Shown here: positions 35,101 to 47,634 of the stretch, piece by piece | How positions within the stretch are numbered: the stretch's first letter is position 1 | How the letters are laid out: every line of letters begins with the position of its first letter | Source of the DNA: Vidua macroura | Lineage: Eukaryota; Chordata; Aves; Passeriformes; Viduidae | Direction: 5' to 3' | Length of the DNA stretch: 64,000 nucleotides | Assembly: GCF_024509145.1 (NCBI RefSeq) | Contig: NC_071580.1 | Location: forward strand, 22,992,501 to 23,056,500 | Position numbers and translations under genes: made by a program | Notes under the pieces: generated by a model | What the model was told of the DNA's origin: nothing | Database searches by the model: none | Seen by the model: the letters and a program-made list of their open reading frames with translations, nothing else

Positions 35101-35998
35101 AGAAAAAGGATCTGCTTGATGTGGTGTTTGTATTTCCAAAAGCTTGAAAAAAGTATTTTCACTGAAGGCTTCTAAAGCATCCAGAATAAGCATTTATAGA
35201 ATAATGTAATCTAGATATCCATTGTAAATAAACAGGGTAACCCCCCCCGAGAGTTAGTTATTACTGACCAGATCTCATTAATAGTGGAACTAAGAGTTAT
35301 AGCATTCACTATGCTCATAACTGACCTGGGAAATTTACTGAAGTAGGGAAGAAACAGTCTGAGTTATTCCAGAGTGTTGAAATGACACTGATGCTGTGTC
35401 AAGAGTTGTAGAGAACACCATGAAGGAACAATAAAATGCCAGATGAAACTCAAAACTGGAGGAAAACTATCCTGGCTAGCTGTATGTGTTGATGGATTTA
35501 AAATCAGCCATTGTTTAAAGAGATTTTTGAATAATTTGGGGTAATTCTTTAAAAGTCAGCTCAGTGGCTGGGTAGCATGCAAGAGAATAACAGAAGGTTA
35601 AGGGTTACTTGTGAGAAGACAGTATGCCACTGCTGGAATGCACAGCTTGAAGGGAACAGGAGAGGGCACAGAATTCCTCCCATTGTGTGTTGGAGCAGGG
35701 AAGGTGCAAGCAGGGGAGCTCAGCACTGTTAACCAGCCTGCATGGAGGAGAAGGGAAATGCCAAGGTCCCTCTGCTTCATGGACAGGCCAAGTGAGGAGA
35801 GCAGGGCAGACATCTATGAAATGTTGGGCTGTTGAGAGGAGGGGGATGAGGACAGTGAGTGCTGTAGGAAAACAAAGAGTATCCACTGATGTTTCAGTCC
35901 TGCAGAGGCTGAAAGATGGGGAAATGGCAGAGTGGTGCTCCCGTGTGGGAGTGCTGAACCATCCCAGACCATTGAGGGCTGGCTGGAAATGATGCTGC
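32159..35998. other. Unique noncoding sequence with T-rich tract
   Basis: It includes a TTTG-type low-complexity run at 34081-34133, an A run at 33530-33543 and an eight-C run near 35242. The open frames of 60-119 codons have no recognisable motif. No retroviral coding sequence is present, although two sense LTRs of one family bracket the wider region. Confidence 0.45.
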
Positions 35999-36445
35999 TG
36001 GTGCCTTGTGCAGGCTGACCTTGAACAGAGACTGGACAGAGCTAAAGTAGGGATTTATTAGAAAGTTTCAATGGACACACCCTGGGCAGCACAAGAGCCC
36101 AGCCAGGGCTGCACCCAAGGTGAACCCAAAATGGTCCCAAAATGCACGAGCGCTCCCGGGGGCTCTCACTGTGATCAGCTCTGCTCCATTTGCACCTTGG
36201 AATTCATTGTCCCATTCCAGCTCCAGCCCATGCAGTCCCATCCTGATTGTTTTTCTCTCTCCAGCCCACGTTGTTTGTGCTCTTGGGCCTGAGATCTGGA
36301 TCATTTGTCCTTGGTCCTCAGCTAGAGAAGGAGTTATTTTGTCTCCCTGCTCTGTGAAGAGATCTCACCATCTCCTAGCACGAAGCTCAGAATTACACAC
36401 TAAAGCAGCACAGAATCTGCAAATATAAAAGCTAAAACCTGAGGC
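35999..36445 (-). mobile_element. Solo LTR, family L3 copy C
   Basis: It is closely similar to copy A along its whole length, including the GCACGAGCGCTCCCGGGGGC block. The polyadenylation signal is the complement of TTTATT at 36054-36059. It begins on the minus strand with TGCCTCAGGTTTTAGC. The retained CpGs suggest a relatively recent insertion compared with copies B and D. No target duplication was resolved. Confidence 0.8.
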
Positions 36446-37618
36446 ATGAGTCTCTCCTGCTGACCTTGTGCATACCATCCTACTCCTCTCTCCAGCACTC
36501 AAATTGGAGGTCTTTGGGTATTTCCCCAGCAGCTGGGAGTGCCCCCACAGCAGAATGGTGCAGTGCGCTGTGTTTCACTGCTGGAAACCTTTCTGACTTG
36601 GCTCTGCCACCGTTTTTTTTTTTTTGTTTTGTTTTGTTTTTTTTTGTCAGGTGGTAAAGTCACTGCTTTTTGTCACTGTCAGTGTGAGATCTAGTGCATG
36701 AACGAGTTCCTGTAGTGCAGGAGGACAACAGGTTCTTGTTGGCTTTGGTACACCTGTAGTAATCATTGGTGATCAGCTGTTGAGTGTCCTAATTCATAAA
36801 TACTGCACAGATTGCTTCCAGGACCTTCCCTATAGACCTCTTTGGTAAATCCCATGGGTGCTTTTTCATTACATATCAACATTGAAATGCCTAGGACCAA
36901 CTTTTAATTTAGCTTTATTTTGTATTATATGATGGTCACAATCTCCTACTGTATCTTTAAGTACCTGTGCTTGGAGCTAAATTTATATCAATATCTGTAT
37001 TCTGCAGAGCAATAGCATTCATGTGCCAAAACTAGAACTCATTCAACATCCTCTAAAACATTTTGAGCAGCAAATTACAGTGGCAACCTTTAACTTCTGC
37101 TTGTAAGATAGACTTTTTTTTTTTTTTGCCTTAATCAGTCTATTAAATTATTTCTCCATCATGTTAGAGTGATCATGCCAGCAGTGTTAATAATGCATTA
37201 CATAAGGAGAAGCAGTTGCAAGGATATATTTTTCATGTGTAATTGATATTACAAGACTGACAAACCTCTTTTGTTTCAGGTTATCTTGTCATTTATGAGC
37301 AGGGGGAGGAAGGTTTCTCAGTAGTATTATCTACCCAATGGCCAAATGCATGCAGCAATTACTAGGATGACCTGAATTTTTGCCTTGAAAAAGCTCTGGA
37401 TGGTCTTCAGCTGCTATCTGGGACTGTTCAGCATGTAATATTCTGAAAACTCCTGGAGGGTGGGTTCTCCATCACCTGGTACATTGGTCAAGTTGATTTC
37501 CTCTCCCCTGTCCCTGGCTACTGCTAATTAAAAATGTCCCTGATTTAGGACAGTGATGTGCTAGATCCTCTTGCCTGGCAGTGTCTTTCATGCTTTCAAA
37601 ATCACTGGGTTAAAATTA
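36446..37618. other. Unique noncoding sequence
   Basis: T/GTTTT tracts occur at 36612-36646 and a T run at 37115-37128. A good acceptor-like pyrimidine tract ends TTTGTTTCAG at about 37280, but the following frame closes quickly. No gene is supported. Confidence 0.45.
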
Positions 37619-37668
37619 AACCCACTGCATTCTGCAGTGGGTTAAATCTGTAATATCAATTACAGATT
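37619..37668. repeat. Two adjacent perfect inverted repeats (hairpins)
   Basis: Arms AACCCACTGCA (37619-37629) and TGCAGTGGGTT (37633-37643) form an 11-bp perfect stem with loop TTC. One base later AATCTGTAAT (37645-37654) and ATTACAGATT (37659-37668) form a 10-bp perfect stem with loop ATCA. Just upstream, GGGTT and AACCC (37607-37623) offer a third, competing short stem. The arms are too short for a microRNA precursor and no known transposon end is recognised. Confidence 0.85.
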
Positions 37669-38567
37669 AATATTTGTATTTCTGATCAGTTAGAATTTAG
37701 AACTTTCTTAAGATACTTGCTTACAATTAAGCATTTCTGTAAACAGTTCCAGCAAATCCAGTAATTATTTCCAAAGTACAAAAGAGTAATGCAGCTAAGC
37801 TGAACTCTCCCTTTCCATCTTCTGTACAGATTCAGAGTTTTTGGGGGTTTTGTACCTGGTGACATTGAAACAAGGTGAAGGTGACTGGAGAGCTGCAGTC
37901 AGGGAACACCTCATTGCTTCCCTGTCTAATCTGAGGTAAATGATGAAATAACAGGAGAAAAAGTGAATTTGTGTTATACCAGCAAGATGTGGTGTTCAAA
38001 TACATTCCTCATAGTATTATTGCATAGTAGTTTTTTTATTTCTCATGTTTCTGCCTTATGCTTCTTTCTGTGGTGCATATTTGATGTTGGGAAGAATCAG
38101 ATGTTTCAAACTATTGGTGAGCAAAGAGAGGATGGTATTTATTATCTGCCAACCCCTTCAAAAACTCAGCACTGATCATGGAAAAGAAATTCTCTCAAAA
38201 GGCGAGAGCAGCCTCTGGAAGGGGCACCGTGACACAGGTGAAAGAGGGGAAAGCTCATTCACCTGAGAGAAAGGGGCAGGATTTGGGTCCAAAGGTTGTC
38301 AGGAAATGCATAAATGAATCAAGGGGGGTGCCTCTTTCCAGCTTATGTTTCAATGAACATTTTTAGACTTGGGAAAACCCTCTGCAAGAAGAGTATTAAA
38401 GTAAATTGTTTAAATGTTTAGGTCAGTTGTTGACTCCAGAGAAACTATCCATCCTCAGACACAGATGTCCTGAAAGCAGGGGAGGAGGAGAGGAAGATGG
38501 AGGTGTCTTCCTTCTCCTTAGCCTGTTCCTGCTGCTGTGCCCAAGCCATGGCTGCTGTGTAGAGGTG
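37669..38567. other. Unique noncoding sequence
   Basis: No repeat family or exon is recognised. Short lysine/arginine-rich open frames at 38045-38366 carry no motif. Confidence 0.4.
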
Positions 38568-38573
38568 ACTTAG

Positions 38574-39158
38574 TGTTGGAGTTCTGAATGCTGAGAATTT
38601 GAGACTTTTTGTGCTGACAGGCACTGACCCCCAAGAGAACACTGCATTTGACCTGAGGCTGTGGAGAAAACTTCCAAAACTGAATGATAGAACTGGGATT
38701 GTGGGTGTGGAGTTTGAGTAGAAGTGTGTAATATCACATGGTGGAAAACTTAAAGGTTTTAGAAAATAGTAATATATATGGAGAAAGATGGAGGTTTTAG
38801 GGCAGAGGCTGGTCCTCCTTCACCTTCTTCTCCATGGGTTTGTGTGTTTTTTTGTGTAATTCGATAAAAAAGTCCACATTGCAGGACACGAGTGGTTGGT
38901 TATTGGGTTAAAAGTGAAAATAATTTAGGTGTCCCTTCTTAATTGGACAGTTTAGCCTTAATAGAAGGCCTCGTAGAGAAAGATGGTTAGCCATTTTGTA
39001 GCTTGTTAGTAGAATGCTGTAAAGCTCATGACATGTAAGACTGTAATTTAGATAGGAAATAATAAACATCTGAGTCCGAACACTAAATGCCATCTTGAAC
39101 ACTTCAATCCCGACCTTGACAGAGGCAGAAAAGAAGCCAAGAGCCACAAGAACCAAAA
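38574..39158 (+). mobile_element. Solo LTR, class II (ERVK-like), family L1 copy 3
   Basis: It starts TGTTGGAGTTCTGAATGC and carries the AATAAACATC signal at 39061-39066. Flanking hexamers ACTTAG (38568-38573) and ATTTAG (39159-39164) fit a 6-bp target duplication with one substitution; the 3' end is therefore less certain than in copies 2 and 4. No coding region is associated. Confidence 0.82.
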
Positions 39159-39164
39159 ATTTAG

Positions 39165-42100
39165 GATCATTTAATGTTATTCCTGCTTGCAACAATGCTA
39201 GAGGGATAATAGTTTAGACCCCTCTTGCCAGAGCATGTTTGCCATTGCATGTGATTGTTACCAGAACCATTTGTGGATGACAGCCTGTAGATTTGGGGAT
39301 TTCTTTTCATCTGGAGATGTAAAATCTTCCATGTTGGGGTTATGCCACTGTGAGTTTAAGCTTGGTTTCCATGCTATTGGAAATAGTAGGTCAAGGTGAG
39401 TGCAGTAAAATAGATAAATGTGGGGAAATGCCAAAAAACCAAACCCCAAACTACAGAGTTTAGAATCTTAAACTTATGAAGAATTTAATTTCTGTTATTA
39501 ATAGAGGGCTTACTTCAGTCCAAGTCGTAAGTATTGGAGCTTAATAAATCAGCTGTGTCCACATGCCTGTCCCTTCAGGAAGATGGAAGTCTGGTAGCTG
39601 CCTTTTTCTTGAGGGTGCTAAGGAGATATCTGGATGCAGCTGATAAGGCTAGTGTTGCACTATCATTATTAGCAATTATTAGATCATTATTAGCAACCTA
39701 TTTGTAGGAGATTTTCACTAAAGTGTAAGAAACAGTTTAGATACCTAATGATTCATTATATTGTATGCATTCATTACCTGATAATTACTTTAACTTTCAA
39801 TATAAAAGGTAGCCCTGAAGTATATTTACTTAAAGTGCTTCTTACAAGGCTTGTTTCTTACCAGGAATCTGTCTTTCTTTCTTCTGTTTTCAAGCAATTC
39901 AAGATTTTATTTTTTTTTAAGGAATCAAGGCAGAAGAAGGAGAAAAATTATCCCTACTCCAGCCTGTTTCAGTTGAAATACATCTTTATTTCTTTAGTGA
40001 AGCAACTTTATGCAAATAAAAACTACCAGCGATATAGTAGCCAAAATAAAACAGCAAGCACTAAGTCAGGTAGGAAAGTTGTAAAACAGTGTTCTGTTGC
40101 TGAATGTTAAATATTCATATAAACATTGTAAAAACTTCAGGAAGACTTTATGGGGCTGTAGATGCACAGTGTAAAATCATTTGAGTGCTGCTATGAAACC
40201 ACACCAATTGTTCAACATATTCTTATCACTCCAAGCTGAAAGTGAGGATCTTAAGGGAGGAGGGTACTTAAGCTACTGCATCTGTGTAATTTATCTCTTA
40301 AACTGCACGTGTCCTGCTGCTGTCCCTATTCCACCTCTGCACAGGCAGTGATGGAGTGCACAGAGCATTGATGGCATCAATAAAATGTGTACAAACATAC
40401 ATCAGTGTGTGGATGAAGGAGACAGTTGTTTCCCCCCAGTGTGCTGTTACTGCCCTGGCTTTGTGCCGTGTGTGTGTTGCTCTGTGCCACAAGGAGAATT
40501 AAAAAAAAGCTCTCAAATGGGTCTGAACAGGCAAAAAAAATTGCAAGGCTGCCTGGAAAATACGTGAGGAAAAGGAAGATTTAATGATAATAGCAGAAAA
40601 AGGGGCTTAACATTAATCCACAGATTTTTCCTTGTATTAAGTTTCTTTTTTTTTAATAGTGGAAACGCATTAATAGAAAAAGAGTCTTTAAGAAAGACCT
40701 CAGTGAAAGAATTAGTCAAATTTAAAATGTTGAAAGAGCTGGCCTTATTCTGTAATGGCACTGTGTTTCTGTTTCTGGAAGTAGATGTGTCTAGTAATGA
40801 GCAGCAGGGAGTGATTTGTTCCCTGGTGGTTAACATGCCTTGGGTGAACATTGCTTCCAAAGCCTACAGGAAGGAGTTGTTGAAAAATGTTTTGACAGAT
40901 ATGAGAACCTTTATGTGTTCAGATAGGTTTGGGGCTTTTTCTCACTGAGTAATCTTTTATTCTGCAAACAATCTCATTGAAATAGATGGGGCTGTTCTGT
41001 AGAAAAAAACAACTCAGTAGGAGTGAGAGTGGCAGAACTGCAGCAGATGAACAAGATGTTAGAAATGAAAAATACCTGTTATGTAGTCTCAAGATCAAAT
41101 TATTTTAATTAACATGTGTCTGCTCATCTCATCTTATGCAGGAGATGAGTGGGAGAGAAGACCAGCAATGGGCTGAGCTGTAGCACCTTGATGTTTTTTA
41201 CCACAGAATCAGATGGCAGATCTAGGTGGTCAGAGTTTGCTCAATAAGGTTACCTGTAATCTGGATGGAAACACAGAGAGATGTCGGTTTTATCAAAAGG
41301 ATACTGCGGGAGCTTGAACTTCAGCTGTGATACTAAACTTTCCAAAACTTCAGGAATTTTTGGTGAAACATCAGCTCAGGGTAGAAAAATGTTCCAGAGA
41401 GAAATTGTGAGGGTGTGGTTCAACCACAGTTTTTGCAGTGCAGTTACTTAGTGGGCTATTTCTATAAGCAGTAATTGCTTTATTAGCTCTTTTAAGAGTT
41501 TGGTTTAACTTCAAATAACCTGTGTATAATTAATACCTTATTTTAAGAAATAAAATCAAACCCTGTATTTATTGTCCAGGACCTGAGTTTCAGGCTGATA
41601 TCTGTCTTCCATTTTTTTGGGTTTGGTTCACACAGAAGCTTCTGTTGACAGAGAAGAAATGATCTTGTGGAAAAGATGTGCACCTGGGACTTGCAAGATC
41701 TCTGCTTAATTCTTAGCTCAGTGCCAGTATTCCTTGAAATCACTTAATCTGGGTGTTTTCCATCTGTTCTACTGTTCTGGATGCCAAGCCTTTGTGACCA
41801 TGTTTGCATACAGATCAATACAGGGGATCCCAAAAGCTGCTTGGAGCTGCCTGCTGCTATTGAAATGCCTATGCCAGTGAAATTAAGTCCTGGTTTATGT
41901 CTTTGAGTGATTAGATCTTAATTGTATGCAAGTGTGTATTCTTCACTTGTAAGGAATTGTGGGCAACATTTACAAATGTGAAGAAGAACTGATTAAAAAA
42001 GCATGAGGGGAATGATTTAAGGAGTTTAGCAAACTGTGAGCTTACAGAGCGCTTCTCATAGGGGGAAGCAGAGCAGAACAGTTTGGAGTCACCCACTCCA

Positions 42101-44057
42101 GCTGTTTATGTCTTTGTGACACTGCAGTTTAACTTTCCAGTCTCAATTGCCTGGTCAGGCAGCAGCCAGGGCTCCTCCTGAGCACAGGATGCTGAAGTAC
42201 AGCTCTGCAAAAGGTGGGATTGGAATGGAAGTGGTTGGTTATGTATTAAAAGTGACCATTTCTTACTAGCAACTTACCAGCAGAGTCCCAAAGAGTTTGT
42301 TCTGGCAATTAGAAAGATGTTTTCCTGGGCTCATTAAAGAAAACATCTTTTTCCTGATGTAAATTGATAAAGCTCCAGTTACAGCTATGCTCTCAGATAA
42401 GCTGAACTTGTAAACTTGAGAATCTTGAGTATCATTGAATTAAATCCATGGACTGTTACTTGCATTGCTTGGGTGAAAGAAAATAATATCCCAGAAAGAA
42501 AATATCCCAGAAATTTATCTGGATATCCTGCTGTACTGCTAGATTGACCCATCCCCAGTGCCTGCCTTTTGAAAGCTGCCTTTGGTTCTAGAACATGCAG
42601 AAGCACAGCTGAGCTTTGACCTCATTTGGAGTGGTAACTGCTGCTTTAAATTAAGTTTTTGCTTTAACAGACATCCTGTGCTGCTCAGCTTTACTTGAAT
42701 CTGCTTTATTTGAAGGCAGATGGTATTTTAAATATCCTAAATAGGTACTTGTGCTGTGTGGTATGTGCACTTTTTGCCAAGTTGCCTTTCTGAGCCATCA
42801 TCAAAAGCTGTTGAAAACTTATATTCATCAGTTTTGTGTGCCCTGCCTCCCCTCATGGCTGCAAAGATGTGCTTCATGTTTTTGCCATGGGTATCAGGGA
42901 TCAGTGGCTACTAAAATCACTGGCCATACTTCACATAAAGTTATTATTAGAAATCTAAGCACAAATGTGTAGAGTAGTTATGCAATGGATCCCAGCTTCC
43001 ATCTCATCTAATTCAGAAATGATTTGGGATTTGATTTAGGCTTCAGAAGCTCCCTGTGGCAGAGACACCTTACCTGTGTGTGTTCACTCTGATTTCCTTT
43101 AGCCCAGTTACAGGGAAAAGCAATTTTGTGCTAAAACAACTAAAACCTCTAGCTCAGTTGTGTCCATTGCTTTCAGGCTTTTGCACAAAGCCCTGTCTGT
43201 AGGTTTAGAGTGCAGTTCCCTTACATGAATTGCAATTCTTTGAAATGGGATTTTTAGGTGCCATTATGGAGAGGTTCACCATGGCCTGGGGCACATCAGC
43301 CAGGGAATGTGGATGGGATGGTGAGAGGCCAGAACTGAGCATTTCTTGATGTTCCTCCTTACTGTGGGTCACTGCTGCTCCTCAGAGGTGGTGGGATTCA
43401 GGTGAGATACTCAGAAATAATATTTTTTAATCTCAAATATCATGTGAGTCATCATGTGCCCTTCAAAATAACCGTGAAATGCTTCGACTTGAACTAAAAG
43501 ATAAAGGCAAAATGTTGTCTGCAATTGTTTAAGAATGGCAAAGAATTGGTCATGAGGATAAATCAATGGTTTTTCTTCGCTGCCAAGCAATACAGATGAT
43601 GTCACGGAAAGCAGTTTTGTAAACAACATCTATCCTTGTTTTTCAATTCTCTGTGCTTAATGACAATTATTCATGCTAACAAAATAGTCATTAACAGATT
43701 TTAAAATGTGCTTGACATTGTAAGTGAATTGACAACTATTAAAGTTACATATATATTTTAATAATTTTGTTTTTCAAGTGCAAGGAACAATGGTCTAAAT
43801 ATACGTCAAAAACAGGACAGGCAGACCACTTAAAATAAACTTGCTTCACATGTTTTTTTTCCCCAGTTAATATACTAAACCTCACAGCTAATATGGAGCT
43901 TTGGAAATCATTCTTTTTGAAATGTAGGGGGCTTGCTGTGAATGTGATATTAAAAGTGAGGCAGGTTTTCCTCAAAACTTCTCAGCCTTTGTGTGAGGAG
44001 CACAATTTAGTTTTCCAGGTGCTTTGAAAATATCAGCCCACTGCATAGTGAGTCAGC
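39165..44057. other. Unique noncoding sequence
   Basis: A local direct repeat of ATCATTATTAGCAA occurs at 39661-39695. A partial duplication of AATATCCCAGAAA lies at about 42487-42515. The open frames, including 39748-40110 and 40703-40948, are unrecognised. No mobile element with clear boundaries is seen. Confidence 0.45.
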
Positions 44058-44227
44058 TAAATTTATTTAACTATATATAACTATATTATTATAGATATAT
44101 TACTATAATAGTATATAACTATATCACATATAGCTATATCAATATAATATTATAATTATATTAATATAACTATTTATTTATTAACTATATCATTTATTTA
44201 ACTATATATAGTATAAATTTATTTACA
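44058..44227. repeat. AT-only degenerate microsatellite (TATA/ACTATAT)
   Basis: About 170 bases consist almost wholly of A and T with a recurring AACTATAT motif. It is likely to be a decayed TA-type expansion. Confidence 0.9.
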
Positions 44228-44705
44228 TCTCTATTGAAAATATTTGCTGTTGTATTTAAAAATATTAACTAGAATACTCTGTGTAGGTGGAGCCAAGTGC
44301 TGGCTGTTCTGAATTGGTGTTTCTGCATATATTTGTGGCTATGTTTTATTGTACTGAGCCCAACATTATTCATGCCCAAATCCCAATGGATGCCTGTAGG
44401 TATCAACATAATTTTCCTGTCTCAGGTCTTCCCTAAGTCTACACCAGTTGCAATAATGTTGATTCATAGCTGCAAATCCCTCCAAGGGAGAGGGCTTAGT
44501 GACACAACTCATTTTGTGTTAGTGCTTTGGCCATGTGGGATTCTGTCCCTGGGGCATCCACAGCATGGCTGCAGTCCAAAAATGCACAGGTCAGATGGAG
44601 AGAAGGGAAGGTGGAGGATGGGATGGGAGACAGCATCTGCTGTGTGGTAGGCATTTGGGTTTTGGGAGAAAAGGAAAAAGGAAGTGGTTGTTATCTATGT
44701 GGCAG
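44228..44705. other. Unique noncoding sequence
   Basis: Nothing recognisable. Open frames at 44297-44650 are without motifs. Confidence 0.4.
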
Positions 44706-45154
44706 TGGGATGCCTTTTTGGGCTACCTAAAAACAGAGGCCAGACAAAATTTAGGGAATAAAAAGCAGTTCTATTTATTGAAGGGCCTTCAGGTACATTC
44801 AGGGCAGACAAAGCCTCCCAGGGGCTACACCCAAAAATGGACCACGGCTCACAGGTTTTCACACTTTTATAAGTTTGGTCCATTTGCATATTGGGGGTTA
44901 ATCCTCCAATTCCAGCTTCAGGTAATGAAGTCATTTACCCCAAGTTTGCTCCCTCCAACTCACTCACTTTTGTTTCCATCTCTCAGGGCCTGAGGCAGTG
45001 AGGTGTCCTTGATTGCCAGGCCTGGAGAGGAATTGCTGTGTCTGCCCAAAATGGGAAAGCAGCAACTCACACTGTGTGTGGAGTTTAGAGTTACACACCA
45101 AAGAACTGCAGGATTACAAATAGATGAAAATATAAAAGCTAAAATGCTAAGGCA
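44706..45154 (-). mobile_element. Solo LTR, family L3 copy D
   Basis: The minus strand starts TGCCTTAGCATTTTAGC. A polyadenylation signal is encoded by the complement of TTTATT at 44774-44779. It shares the GGGTTAATCCTCCAATT block with copy B (26360-26793), placing both in one subfamily. It is the fourth member of the family in the window and has the same orientation as the others. Confidence 0.76.
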
Positions 45155-47000
45155 GGACAGGACAGGAGTGGCAGGATGTGAGTGGACAGCGTGGAGCTGC
45201 TCTGCTGACTGAAGCTCTGGGTGGAGCCTCTCTCCTGCACTGTGGTTCCATGGTTCCACCTAGCCTGGAACATCAGACAAACAGGGGGAAAAGAACCCAA
45301 AAACTGTGATTTCTGTAGCAAAAGTGCCCAGCTTAGCCAAATCTCTGTACATCCCTTTCCATACCAAAGGGACTTTATCTTCAGACAGAATTGTTTTAAA
45401 ATGTGACTAACATTTAGTAGTACAATATTTTGCTTTAAATTATAATTTGGGAAGATGGGATAAATTAATTTTAAATATCTGGCATTTGGAAGCTTAATAC
45501 CTTCTAGGATAATTTTTCTTCTGTCTTCAGTTTTAGCTTAGAGGCTAAATTAAAATGAGCCAGCACCTCTTAGGTTTTGAAGTTGTTTCCAACAAATTTT
45601 GACTAGTGAAAATGTCTGATGTTTTAGGTACAGAATTGGATAAATGCAGCTTGTGTGTACCTTTGGAAAGCTTAAGTGAAGCTTTATATTCATTTGCATG
45701 GAAGGATCACACCATTTTTTCCTGGGTAAAATGGTGTGAAGAGCAGTAGAGATTTTACATCCATGGGGAGGAGCACACAGCTTCACAGGAAGGTTTCTGC
45801 TGTCAAGTTGTAATGATTTTCCAGAATGCCTTCAAAGGCAGAGAATTTTCTATCAGAAAATAGAAAATCACTTCCTTCTAATTTCATAGCAGAGGTTATT
45901 TAAGGCTTTTTTTATTAAGGTATCTTAAAAATATGATGACAAGTGTACATTTTGTGTTCTCTTTCTGTACCCAGCTCTGGAATTCCTAATGGAGAACGTG
46001 TCTGTCGCTTACACACAGTTGCAGGGCTGTCTTTTATAAGAAATTCAGACTTTAATCCTTTTTCAGGCATGTTTTTAAGTATTCAGAGGGTCTAACTGAT
46101 GGGGCTAATCAAAACAAGTATCCAGTCAAGTAATTTCCCAAAAGCACAGCTTGTTTTGGTTGTCAGCCTTTTGTCCCTTCATAGGTGTTCATTTTTCATT
46201 TGGCAAGACATGTGGTGGGGAGTTTTTTAAAGCAACTGGTTTTAAAAAAAGCCACAAAAAACACCTTCTTGGCGAAAGCTTATTTCTAGAAGTTACTAGA
46301 GGATTTATTGCACAATGTCAGCATTCTGTGCTAATTATTTAATATATCCTTAGATTTTCCAGAATTAGGCATTAAGTTTTGAGTTCAACAAAAGAAAATA
46401 ATTTCTCCAAATTATCTTTAAGTGAAGAGTGATACTTTATTATTAGAAAATGTAATGTTCTGTGTTGAACCATTTACCCACCTGAGACCCTGTAAGGTAT
46501 TTTCAAGTGGGCTCAAAATCATTCAATACATTGGATTGCCATGAGGAGTTAGAAGAAAGGCAGTGATTTCCCACATAATTATTCTCAAGTAGAGGTGCCA
46601 CAGCTGTGTAGCAGCTATTCATAAGGTTTCTTCTCTTTAAGAGAGCTCATCAGCCTTGACTAATTTTCCAAGACTGTCAGCCTTTCTAGTCTTTGGAAAG
46701 GTGCTCAGAGTGTTGCCACTAACAGAGCTGTGCTGAATCAGGTGATCCTTCAATGATTAATAAAAGGAACTTTCTGATCAATGGGGAGTCTCTTAACCTT
46801 TGCTTCCCAAGCAGAATAAATTTGTTCTGCATTATGAAGATGCTTCGGTGGTCTGGAGACTTTGGAAAAAAAATAATCAGGATGTTGCCACTTAGAGCAA
46901 CAGAACAGCAGATTAAATGCATTAAATAGTAATGCAAAATGTAAAGGAGAAAACCCCTTAATCTGGCATAAAAATATGCAGTGGAAGCACTATGTAAAAA
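45155..47000. other. Unique noncoding sequence
   Basis: A short GGACA tandem (GGACAGGACAGG) follows the LTR at 45151-45163. No gene or further mobile element is recognised. Confidence 0.45.
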
Positions 47001-47006
47001 GGTAGT

Positions 47007-47628
47007 TATTGGTTTGCTTACCCCATGCTGGGCTTCTCCCTTGGGGGCTCCCCTAATGGGGGAAGCCCTCCTGGAGCAGTTCTGTGTCAGGAATGAGAAT
47101 TTTTGGTCTTCAGTTTCTGTTTATTGTTATCCTATCAAAACTTCAGCACTCTGTCTGCACCAGACCTTGCATGCCGGAAAACAGCACAAAAATGGCCCAG
47201 TCGTGTGCAGCCTCTAGGTCTTTTAAGGCTGAACTAAAACCAAACTACCCAATTAAGAAATGATACCTAGATTATTTTCCCTTTTAACCCAATAACTGAC
47301 CCCTCAAGGCCTGCAATGTGGACTTTCCTGTCCAACCACAAAACCTCACCCAAACCCATGAAGAAGGAGGTAAAGAAGAACAACCTGTCTCCACCCTAAA
47401 ACCTCCATCTTGCTTCATATTTATTTCTATATTCTAAAACCCCAAACTCTAAGTTTTCCAGCCTGTGATATTACATACTTCTAACCAACTACATACCCAC
47501 TAATCCCAGTACTATCAATCAATTTTTAAAGTCTTCTCCACGGCCTCAGGTCAAATGCAGTGTTCTCTTGTGGGTCTGTGCCTTTCAGCACAGAAAATCT
47601 AAAATTGTCAGCATCCAGGATTCCAGCA
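47007..47628 (-). mobile_element. Solo LTR, class II (ERVK-like), family L1 copy 4 (inverted)
   Basis: On the minus strand it begins TGCTGGAATCCTGGATGC and proceeds through the same blocks as copies 1-3. Perfect 6-bp target duplications GGTAGT lie at 47001-47006 and 47629-47634. The 3' terminus reads CCAATA instead of a final CA, consistent with a single transition. It is about 40 bases longer than the sense copies at its 3' end, so it represents a distinct subfamily. Confidence 0.86.
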
Positions 47629-47634
47629 GGTAGT

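Noticed and set aside
22975..36445. Possible 13-kb provirus between L3 copies A and C
   Set aside because: The interval contains other LTR families and CR1 fragments and no retroviral coding sequence.
31558..39158. Possible provirus bounded by the two sense L1-family LTRs about 7 kb apart
   Set aside because: Copy 2 has its own perfect 6-bp duplication and copy 3 a near-perfect one of a different word, so each is an independent solo LTR. No gag, pol or env frame lies between, and an unrelated LTR is present inside.
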